Of a stretch of 64,000 bases of DNA, positions 13,637 to 23,779 are shown piece by piece. The translations under genes were made by a program, and so were the position numbers. Each line of letters opens with the position of its first letter. Positions within the stretch are counted from its first letter, which is position 1. This DNA comes from Helopsaltes ochotensis (lineage: Eukaryota; Chordata; Aves; Passeriformes; Locustellidae): positions 65,294-129,293 of the forward strand of contig VXBM01001677.1 in the NCBI GenBank assembly GCA_013400155.1, read 5' to 3'. The notes beneath the pieces were generated by a model, which had not been told where the DNA came from, did not search any database, and saw only the letters and a program-made list of their open reading frames with translations.

Positions 13637-16600
13637 GGTTTGCAAAAGTGTTCTTATTTAGGGTTCAACTACTTTATTAGTGAGATAGTGCTTAATAAGA
13701 GCATTGCTGAGTGATAGGAGGAAGTTTTAAGAGGAAGTGTTTAAATTTTGGAGAATATCATATGTGCTCTAAGGAGGATGTGAGATACTGCTTTAGGAGT
13801 CAATGTCCAAGCAATGATATTCCACAATGTATGATGGGTCAAAGTTGGGAACAGCAGAGGTTAAACTTCTGCAAAATGCTTTCAGTGGTGGGAAGAATGT
13901 GGTCATTGGCTAATTAATATATAAAATTAAAGCAGGAGATAGAAATTCTTAGCAGTGCTTACACCACTTGAGACTCAGAGCTGAACAAATAAAAATTGTT
14001 CTTGTATTTGTCCAAGTACTGTTGAAAACACTGCTAATGAGATTTGCTAGTATCAAGAAAATAGAAAGGATTGAAAAAATACATAGTGTTATTGGGAACT
14101 ATATATTTATGTGAAGAATCTTGTTGCTTAATTTGAAAGTGCTAGGGAATGTAAATTGTTAGAGAAACAACAACAATAGCAATAACAAAACCCCAACCAA
14201 ACAAAACCAAACAAACCTAGAAAGCCCTTAAATTTGTATCTGCCTGGTTTTTGAGGTATATGTGCTCAACAATAAGGAATAGATAAAATATATTTACAGG
14301 CTTTAAATTAAAGACCACTACAATCACTCAGTTTCACCTGGGGTTTAGTGCAATAATTAGAGGAAAATTTTGCTGTTGTTGAGCATATCATCCTCTAGAA
14401 TATGCATAGAAAAAGTATCAGAATAAAAACTTGATATTTTAGGAATATGAAGTTTTTATATAAAAACTCCTTTTCAAGTACTATAATTGCTTGATGTATT
14501 TTTGACTAGCAAATTGTGCCCATAACTTTGAGGAACAACTTATAATGGGAAACAAAAGAAATCAACTTGATAGTCACCACATTAAGTGACTGATCTGATT
14601 TTGTCTTATGGTTGTTAAGTGCTCATGAAAGCTTTGAAATTCTGATGAACATTTTCCATTGGAAAGACATAAAAGAAAGTCAAAATTAAAACTAAAGACA
14701 GGTAAGAACTAGACTCTAATGAATTTAATTTAGAGTAAATATTTTTTAGTAATATGTAATGTATTATAAACAAATACTTGATAAATTATAGTCAGGAAGA
14801 GAATAAAAATCACTATTCTAATTATTTTATATTAGAGTAAAAATTATATAATGACAATTAAACTATAATAGACATTTTTATGCCATTATAAATATTTGAT
14901 TATAAAATTCTGTTACAAGCTGGGAAGAGAAAAAGGGACATACAAAAGTCCTCAAAATTAGAAAATGAGATGCAGAAATCTGAAATGTTTCAGAGTAACT
15001 GCAAAAAGTAGATTTCATTAGCCTTCCTCATGAAATGTATTGACGTTTATGGAGGCTGTAACCGAATTTTCCTCAAAGATCTGCCCTTAAATGGTGTAAA
15101 CAACAAGGAAACAGATAAAGCTGTTAATAATTTTCTAGAAATTATGACTCTTAGATGAAGTAATAATCCATTGATTAAATAATTAGTTTAGAAAGGGTTT
15201 GGCTGAATTGGGTGTAGTAGTTTTGAGTAGGAATAACAATTTTTTTTCCTATTAGCACACATGGAAAATATACTGAAGTTTAAAATGGGTCATAGTTTGC
15301 TCAGAATTCCTCTTTCCATCACATTTTTTTCCCACCTCTGTTTAGGCTGTATCCTAAAATTGTCAGAGAAGTTTAGAATATGCTGTAAATAACAACCATG
15401 AAGTTCTGAAACTGGTGTCACATTTGCCTGTTATATTTTATGCTTTTCTGATAATAGAAGAGGAGATAGGATCTCATGTATTTCTCCATTGCTGGATGGC
15501 ATTAATTTATACCATTTTTTTCTAGTGAGTCTATGTATAGTGGTTCACTAGACAAAGAATTATTTATGGACTGTAAAATATATGGCTGCTACAGAAGTCA
15601 ATTTTTTCCTTTAAGCTCCTGCTTCTGTGGACCTATCTATTCATATGCATAGTACAAGGTATCTTGCCCTTATTTCATTAAAATTAGAATCCAAATCAAA
15701 TTAACTTCCTTTTTTTTTTTCTCCAAATTTCAGTTTTGCAGGAAGAAATCTAGTGTATCTCAAAGAATAAGTTGGAAAAGCTTACGTGTAAAAAATGTTG
15801 TACTTTCCTAAGTAATATTTTCTTTCACGTTGTTGTGAAACTGATTTTATACTGATTTTAATGAAAAACACATTAGAAAGTCTGCCTTACAAGCAGAACT
15901 AAATTTTCTAGTCTAAGTAGAGAAACAACCTCAGGAAAACAAACAGAGTGGGTAGGGCACTGAACACTTAGTAGGCAACATGATATTGTAATTCAAATTT
16001 CTGCTCTGCCTAGAGCAAATCTGGGAATTAAATCTTTGCCTTCTACATTGCAGGTGAGTGCCCTAACTCAGTTTTAAAAGCCATTATGGAAATTTCCCTC
16101 TCTCTCATATTGAAAAAGAAAAGAGAGATAAAAGAGTGCAAATAATTGATAATTCTTCAGCAGAGTCCAAGAACAGAGGTGCAGAATCTTTGGATGTGTC
16201 TTAATGTGAAATAACTTGATTCCTTGATACATACGTCAGTCCTGTCCTCTGAGCAGCCACACAACACATCCTAATTCATTCTTGGGATCTCCTTTAGAGA
16301 AAACTGAGTAGTGTCTTCCAAGTGAATCAGACTCCAGTTCTGAGAATCTGCTTTCTAGAGGAAGTGTGAATGATGTTAAATCAACTCTTTCAGTTCCTCT
16401 TGGAAACTACATCACCAACTCCTCCTGCTCGGTATCTTTTTAGAAAATGGACATTTCTGAGCACAATACCCAAAAACATGCAAGCATGTTGTTGGAAGCA
16501 TGCTGCAAAACATCATTCTCCATATTATGCTCATAATTTTTAATGAATGATAACAATAAAATTATGCATGCTCAAGGGACTTGGGAACACCACCCATAGA

Positions 16601-19600
16601 GAGACCAAGTGTGTAATGGACTGGTCTTCAGCCATGGGAATGTGAACCACTCTGTGTCACCTGAACAGGAGGACAACAATCACTTCTCAGCTGAGTTGAA
16701 GTGGTACAGTCTTTTCTTTGCTTGATTCAGAACAAGGGCTCAGAATTAGTTCTGTTCCATCTCTGTTGAAAGTACAAACCACACTACTAACAAAGGGGCA
16801 CTGTCAGCTTCGCACTCTGTCTCCTGTGCACGAGTTCTGAGAGTTCTGAAAGAGTCCAGACTTTAGACAAACCTCTCTTCACTGTTTCAAACTAACACCT
16901 GCCTCAGAAAGCATTCTCCAGCATAACTCACAAATGTCTAGTACTCCTCATATGTCATATATGTGTAAAACCCTAGTATCACAGGGAAGATTTAAAAAAA
17001 GGATTATTTTTTTTTCCTGAAAGGGTTAGGTACAAGTCCCTGCTGTAGAGGCTCCTTTTACAGAACTTCTCTTTCATCCCCAGTTGTTGGTGGTTAGTCT
17101 GAAAAGACAAGATATTTAAGTATGTCTTTTGCTAACACTATTTCATTGCCATCATAGGTGGACAGAGACAATATCCTGAAACAGAAGTCCCAGTTGACGC
17201 TACAGGATTTTTTTTTTTTCTGCCACATTAATCACTTCACTGAAGTTTGGCTTGTGATACCTTGCATACAGCAAAATAAATAAACTCCTACATCAATAAC
17301 TCATTCAACCACATGGAATTCTACTTACCACATGACTGAACATGCTATTGATTTTAAACTAACAGCTATCCAGCTTTTTCATCCATCCATCAGTACTGGC
17401 TGGTTCTGTTTCTTTTTATTTCAGCTCTGAAACTTTTCCTTTTCCTTTATCCTTTCTGGTCAGCTTTCACTGGTAAAGTCAGAAGTGGGTACTTTCCAGT
17501 GATTTGTTTTTTAGCCTGTCTGTGGTGTGCATTCAGAAATCCCATGTAAGATGCAATAGGGTTTTCTTTAGGGGCATTAATGGTCACTTATTTGCAGTAC
17601 AACACAAACAATTTTCTCCAATTCAAATTAATATCTAAAACCAATATTTTATTGAAAACCAGGAATCATTGGATGACATAATCCAAAATAATATTTCGTA
17701 ACAGCAAAATTTTATATTTTAAGGGACTGAGTCCATCAAAGCACAGGAGTTTCCATGATCTGGCTCACTTAAAGTAGACTGACCAGCACACTGTGAAACA
17801 TACTGCAAGGAAAAGCCTTGCATAGAAAGCCTTGTGTAGAAATAGTGTAGAAAACTGAAATATTTCCCTATTTCCAATTTTTTTTTGGTACATTTCTGGT
17901 CAATGTGGAATTCATATAAGGCCAAATGAGTGACTAGACAGTTGTGCAAGAAAGTGGACAAGAGGAGAAGCTTTGTGTTGCAAGAGGTTTCACAGAAAAG
18001 AGAGATTAGAAAATAAATGAAGACATTGAGGATAAAATCTTAGTTTGCAAAGACAAGCCCTGTAAGTATTTTTTTTTTAATCTTGTATCAAAGAAGATTT
18101 ATACAGGAAATATAATTGTATTTGGAGATCTTAGCATCTTTTATTTTCATATTGATTAAAATACTTTAAATATCAGGACTCATGTGACCGACGCAACATC
18201 ACTAGCTTAAAAAAACCTGTTGCTTTCTTACTATAAGCTGAATGCTTTGCAGTATTTAAAAGATAAGAAAGAAACAGAAACTATTCATGAAAAAAAGGCA
18301 AATGGAAATAAACAAATGTGTTTTGTCAGGAATATAAAATATGCAGTCCTTTAAGGCTTGATTTTTAGAAAAAAATCTGCAAAGATTTAATATTAAAATA
18401 ATTATATGCTTAAGATATAAGAATCATTTTTACAATCTTTGACTTGTCAAGTTTAACATTATAACAAGGGTATTTCCTTTCAGTTGCTTCTATATTTAAC
18501 TTTTTCTCATTTAACATTTCCTCAGTTTAAATGAGAAATCTGGTTTCTACAGTAAATCTATTCCAATCCTATGATTTTTTTTGACTTTTTTTTTTTCCAG
18601 TAAAGGATACTTTACAGGGTAGATTTAGGAAAGTAGTAAAATATCTGAGATTAAACTAAACTAAAGCTACCAAGTTGATCTGCCACAGAGGTTAAAGAGA
18701 ATGATGCCCGTAAATCCTGGAATGGGCATCTCATATTCTAACAGTTGTCCTTCCATGAAGAAGTATTATCCCTTAATGTTTTTCAAGCAGCATCTGTGTG
18801 AATGTATTTCATTTTGAAATCCCTTGGACTACTCCAGCTCTAGTACATATTGGCAAGTGGGTGGCCGGTTGCACCTGCCATTTGCTTTACTGTGGGAAAC
18901 AAGGTCCTGTCCTTTCCTGTGCCTGGGGGCCAGAGATGAACACTGACTTCAGAAGCAGCCAGCAGCCGCAGGCTGGGGTTGCTAAGGCAATGCTTTGAAT
19001 AGACACATTGCTTAAACAATCTCTTCATGGCTCCTGACTGTTTGGTGAATCAGAGTCCTAAAATATAGCAGGCGTTTCTCACAGGTAGCCATTGCAAAAT
19101 CCCTGTTTTCATGGTCTTAATCATTCTTTCAGAAGACTAAAGTAGTATTCAACAGAGGAAGATGGGACATGATTTAAATTTGGGGAAAAAAAAAAAAGAG
19201 AAGTAAGCAGAGTGATAGAAATTGATTTAAGGCTATATTTCCACAGCCTTTCTCTACCACACAGGGGAGAGCAGCCTATGACAGGGTGTATGAAAGAGAA
19301 GGCAAGGGAGACTGACATACTAATCCCTCTTGTAAGCAAAAGAGTAGAAAAGTGTCTAGAGAAGTGCAGGGAATAATTAAATCTTTGACCAGGAACAAAA
19401 GACAATAAACTGCTTTGTGAAAGGAAATAAAACAGATCAAAAAGAGGAGCGAATGGTCATGGCTGAGTCACTGCTTACTAGTTTACTCCTGAGTTTTTAC
19501 AGCTCTGAGTCAAAAACCCTAGAGAAATATAGGAAACAAGGTTTTACACAGCCTTTCCATCCTCTGTTGACATGCTTCTGTGATACTGAATGTGGTAATG

Positions 19601-20381
19601 ACAATCAAATCCTGAAAATTTTAATTTTGCTAAATGAAACACATAATAAAACCCCTAGTTTTGCCAGATTTCTTTTCACTATGAACAGATTTCAAAGAAG
19701 TGTATAGGCAGACTCTACAAACTGAATTTGAGACCTTTTATTTTAAAAATCACTGTGTAGTGCTTGGTATTAGATGCAGTTAAGCAACATCTGATTAAAT
19801 GAGCTGAAAACTGGGAACAAGACAGCTTACAAGTATAACAAATGTCTAGTTAGGTTTTAGAAAGCACTGATCAAAAAACCCAGTTTAATTATGCACCTCA
19901 TTATTTCTCTTCTTTCTTTAACTGTTGTATTTTTCAGCATGTTTTAAATAAAACTGTTGCAATTGTTTTACCAAAGGGTGCTTTGAGTGCACAAATAAGG
20001 TACCAGATGCCCCGGGATACTTGAGACATGCATGATCTTGGCAGAGGCAGCACAGGACTGCAGGAAATCTATGTCTTTCTAGAGATGCAGCTGGAAGCCT
20101 GAAAGGATGGCAGAAGGTTCCTAGCCTGTTTCTGGCCACATACTTTTAGGCAACTTATTCCAACGTCAGGTCAGGCTGGCTGTCATTATAAAGTATATAA
20201 AGTATAAACTTCAGGCACCCCAAGTTTATCTGCGGTGACATTCTTGAAATGGCATTTCCTATATTTGTGAAGATTTAGGTCATAAGTGGCTTGAAATTGA
20301 AGAGGTTTATATAGCTTAAGTAAGCCAGAATTTGACAGTAGTGTTTTCAACCCACCACTTTTCTTTTGCAACTATCTACAG
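13637..20381. other. Gene-free sequence
   Basis: No gene is recognised. It holds short A/C-rich runs (about 14160-14220), several AT-rich patches and the tRNA-like inverted repeat at 15947-16072. A moderately GC-richer patch at about 16560-16900 resembles no family I can name. Confidence 0.65.
15947..16072. repeat. tRNA-like inverted repeat (decayed SINE-type element)
   Basis: Two arms of about 60 bp face each other. The left arm begins 'tgggtagggcactgaac' and runs to 'tcaaatttctgctctg'. The right arm, read in reverse complement, begins 'gagttagggcactcacc' and runs to 'ttcccagatttgctct'. Each arm has a tRNA A-box-like start (TAGGGCACT) and a decayed B-box-like GTTCAAATCC-type segment followed by CTGCTCT. 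I recall a common reptile and bird dispersed repeat with this head-to-head layout, but I do not remember its library name. No long open frame is present. Confidence 0.55.
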
Positions 20382-20455
20382 CAAATCTCAAGTTGTTTGT
20401 TGAAGTGTTTTTGCAAGTAGGAGAGATGGGGAAAACTATGATCAAAAAGAAGCAG
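20382..20455 (+). other. Possible short exon (unverified)
   Basis: The segment is preceded by a good acceptor (tttcttttgcaactatctac then AG) and followed by a near-consensus donor (CAG|GTAAGA). One frame is open across all 24 codons, reading NLKLFVEVFLQVGEMGKTMI then KKKQ. I do not recognise the protein. Its length of 74 bp is two bases plus 24 codons. In 64 kb some such segments are expected by chance, so this is a candidate only. It lies about 75 bp upstream of an inverted LTR. Confidence 0.2.
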
Positions 20456-20525
20456 GTAAGAAATCCCCTTTTATTGTGTCCTAATTTTTATGGCTCATTG
20501 CTCCTTGTTGCCATCCAACACCTTC

Positions 20526-20530
20526 AGTGC
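20526..20530. repeat. Target-site duplication, left copy (AGTGC)
   Basis: Five bases directly before the ERVL-like LTR. They match the five after it (AGTGT, 21235-21239) at four of five positions. Confidence 0.6.
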
Positions 20531-21234
20531 TGTCATGGTTCAACCATGGCGGGCAGCTAAGAATCACATAACTACTTGCTCAAAACCTTCCCCTCCGCTA
20601 ACCACAAAACCAACCAAAAAACCCAAAACCAACCAAAAAATCCCAAAACAAATGAAGAAGAAAAATTCCCCCCAGTCCACCCAAACAAAAATACAACCCC
20701 CCCCAACCCTACAAACAAACAAAAACCACAAAAAACCCACCAACCTCCCCAAACCCCACAAACAAATGAACAAAACCCCAACCCCCCCTCAAAAAAAAAA
20801 AAACCCCAAAAACCTCAAAGCCAAGAAAAAACAAACAAGTGAAGAAAATACAATTGTTCTGCATCAGCCAACTGATGCCCAGCCAGTATCCAAACATCAG
20901 TAGCCCTCACAAACTCTCACATCCCAGTTTTTATTCCCAAGCAGGATACCATATGGTAGGGACGATGACATATGGTATTCTTTTGGTCATTTAGGGTGAC
21001 CTTTCCTGGCTGTGTTCCTTCCCAGCTCTTTGTGCACCCCCAACCACCTCGCTGGAGGGGTGGGGTGAGAGGTAGAAAAGGCCTTGGCCCTATGTCAGCA
21101 CTGCTCAGCAGTAAGGAAAACATCAGTATTATCAACAATTTTCAGCATGGATCCAAAAAACAGACCCATAGCAGCTACTACAAAAAAAAAAAATCAATCC
21201 CAGATTTATATCATTCTCAGCCTAAACCAGTGCA
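20531..21234 (-). mobile_element. Solo LTR, ERVL-like avian family
   Basis: Read on the minus strand, the element starts TGCACTGGTTTAGGCTGAG and ends ..CCATGGTTGAACCATGACA, giving TG..CA termini. Inside it are the expected blocks for a well-known bird LTR: 'agcagtgctgacatagggcc'-type wording (plus strand 'ggccctatgtcagcactgct'), 'caaaaggcctt' neighbours, a CACAAAGAGCTGGGA block, AATAAA on the minus strand at 20930-20935, and a GAACAATTGTATT block. Between R and U5 lies an extremely biased A/C tract (T/G on the element strand, 20583-20850), which in this subfamily is an expanded T-rich segment. Near-identical 5-bp flanks agree with an ERVL-type integrase. There is no internal retroviral sequence, so it is a solo LTR. 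Confidence 0.8.
20583..20850. repeat. A/C-only low-complexity tract inside the LTR
   Basis: About 265 bases almost free of G and poor in T, built from AAACC, ACAAAC and CCCCAAAA motifs. The long open frames here on both strands follow from the composition and are not genes. It corresponds to the T-rich segment of the surrounding LTR read backwards. Confidence 0.85.
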
Positions 21235-21239
21235 AGTGT

Positions 21240-21655
21240 TTACAGCATGTGCACTGCAAATCTGCATTCAATTACTATTGCTAATATAATTTATGCAGCT
21301 TCGGAATTTAGGAATTAAATGATTTCCATGCAAAAAATAGGAGTTTTCCTCTCTCTCCTGGTTTTTACTACTACCACTCTTTATCTTACTTTCCCCCTAT
21401 TCTTTCTAGAATTTTCTTATTTCTTTAAAGGTTTTTTTAAAGGTTTTTTTTAAATATCAATATTATTCACATTCCTTGTTAGCTTACTTTGCTCTCTATT
21501 TCCCTGGATGGATTATATCAGAGTAAATTTTAATTGCCAGTTCTTCCATTATTTCAGTCTCCCTAGTATATTTCCTCAGTGGTATAAAATATCAGCCAAA
21601 GTTTCACTGAGTATTACACATTCCCTCCTGGTCAGATTTTTGGATATCAAACCTA
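21240..21655. other. Spacer between two LTRs
   Basis: About 415 bp of unique AT-rich sequence with T-runs near 21430-21455. No gene or repeat is recognised. Confidence 0.6.
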
Positions 21656-21661
21656 GTGCAC
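21656..21661. repeat. Target-site duplication, left copy (GTGCAC)
   Basis: Six bases before the plus-strand LTR, matching GTGCAT at 22192-22197 at five of six positions. A 6-bp duplication is typical of beta- and alpharetrovirus-like (ERVK-type) integration. Confidence 0.65.
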
Positions 21662-22191
21662 TGTGGGAAATAGTAAAGGTAAGAAGACTTTTAGAAGCTG
21701 TAAAAGCAGGCCTCAGAAACAGAAAGAGCAGAGAACTTAGAGCTAGCTGCAACTGCAAAGCCTGAAAGTAGAAAAGATACAATAGTACAGCAAGCAAGGA
21801 CACAAAACAATAATTTGAAATTTTAGGCTTGGCCAAGATAGACCGTAAGACTGCAGAAAAACATGCTTAGCAAGATAGCAGAAGGTTTTAAGCTTAATAG
21901 TGGAATATTGTGTATTGTTAACAGAAAGCATACAAGCAAGCATTGTTTGAAGCAGGTGTATGTGTGCTTTTAGTGATTGGCTAGAACAATGGTCTGTAAG
22001 CTTTACCAATACATAATGAACTGGAAAACTTTTAAAATGCTCTGTAACAAAGAAATCTTTGGCTGCTGCTGGCAGACATGATCTATTGCCGTCTTTCCAT
22101 TGTCTCAAAACCTGTTATGAGGCTGATGTCGCAATAAAGCTCAAGGAATGTATCCCAGTAGCCCCATCCCGTTTGTGCAAGCTCCAACACA
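21662..22191 (+). mobile_element. Solo LTR, ERVK-like
   Basis: The element runs from TGTGGGAAATAGTAAAGG to CTCCAACACA, about 530 bp, with TG..CA ends and 6-bp flanking duplications differing at one base. An AATAAA signal at 22133-22138 (gcaataaagctc) marks the R region, and the 'gctgatgtcgcaataaagct' arrangement matches bird ERVK-class LTRs that I remember. No primer-binding site, gag, pol or env follows, so recombination has left a solo LTR. Short open frames inside are not viral genes. Confidence 0.75.
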
Positions 22192-23706
22192 GTGCATTTC
22201 TTTCTCTCTTCTAAGGAGTCTCATAAGTACACCAAATCTGAAGATTTTTTTATTTGCTGCATAGTCCATCTTCTCAGTATCAGCCGTGTTTATATCTCTC
22301 TCAAGTCATTGTGTTATATACAGAACTGCCTCTAACAATTTAGGCTATTAAGCAGAAAAACAAAACCAAAAGAATTAAATAAAAACAATCACTGCTTTCC
22401 CATCACCTCCCTCCCAACAATTTATAGTTCCTTGGAAAAAAACTCCTCTTAAATTTTTGCTTAGTTTCCTTCAAAATCAGTATCAAGGTAATTACTTTTC
22501 CTTTGATAAAGATTAAAGCCAAGCTCTAAGACACCATGCTGAGTGTACTGCCATATCTGCTCTAACTGCCCAAGAGATCTGTAGCTACATCAGTGAATTA
22601 CCTGACTGCCTTTATTATCCAAATTTCTGTCAAAACTTTCTCTACTGTCATTCCAAGCGTTTATGCCATTTTTCTCAGCAGATTCTATTTCATTTCTCAG
22701 TAATGTTGCTATTCTTGCCTCCTGTTTTCTTCTTATCTGTGCCTTATATCCTGACACTTTAAATCATCATGCTCTGTATTGATTCAGTAAAGTGCACTGT
22801 TCCACTCATTTTGTATTGTACATATAAGTGAAAATCAACAAAAGTGTTTATGGGAAGTGAGGAGGACTGACAAATATGTCATTCTCAATTCTCAAGTTTT
22901 ACTCTGATTAATGGATGAGTGCTCAACAATATGAATAACGATCGCTGGTTTCACAACTGTCCGTAGGTACAGGATAGGATTTTGGTGCCTGAGTCCCTGG
23001 TGAAATCAATGAAAATTAGAATTGTTTTCCCTAACTAGCTTGGTATTCCTGTCTTCTGTAATAACTGCCAATAGGACAGATACAAGTATCTCTATGATAT
23101 TTAAATATGTGTGAACAAAACTCAGCATCTCATAAATTTGCGATGAGTTATAAAATGAAAAGGACTGTTAAGAGCCTGATCCTTCAAAATCCTATGGTTG
23201 TGTTGGTCTATAATAATAATTAGAAAATTTTGTTGATTTTGATCACAGTTTTTCTTCTTGTATTTTAGACTCTCATGTAAAGAGTGTTTTTCCAGAAAGG
23301 CTTCTTATACTGGCTGTACCATAGTGATGCAGTCTCACCATCACAAGACCCCAGATTCCTGAAATCTGCAGTTCTTATGAGGAAATTAAGAACTTCAGTG
23401 GATGGAAGTATTACCGTGATGTTGAGGTGAAAGAAAATGTTCTATATACATTCCCTAAAAGAAAAGTAGGGGGAAGAAAAGAAAAAGTGACAATCTGAAA
23501 TTTACCCATGAAAAATGTCAAAATCAAGGAAAACACATATTCCATATTCAGTAGATTTTGATGGAAATTTATCAACAAGTCATATTAAAAATCTCAATAT
23601 ATTAAAATGTCCTTAAAAGGACAGAGTAAAGTTTCCAATAAGATAGGTTTATTTTAAAAAACACAAGGCCAGTATGTATGTAAAAATAGAGCAATGCTTA
23701 TTTTAT

Positions 23707-23779
23707 ACTTAATATATTAATATACTTAATTAATATTAATTAATATTAATTACTATTAATGTACTTAATATATTAAGTA
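23707..23779. repeat. AT-rich nested palindrome
   Basis: ACTTAATATATTAA-type motifs lie at both ends of a TTAATTAATA-repeat core. Positions 23762-23779 are a perfect 18-bp palindrome (TACTTAATATATTAAGTA), and the left copy at about 23707-23720 is its inverted partner, so both small and larger stem-loops can be drawn. It is probably a decayed AT microsatellite. Confidence 0.85.

Noticed and set aside
20490..20903. 137-codon Lys/Pro/Asn-rich frame and its antisense Gly/Phe/Trp-rich partners
   Set aside because: They are a by-product of the G-free A/C tract inside the LTR; all frames in such sequence lack stops.
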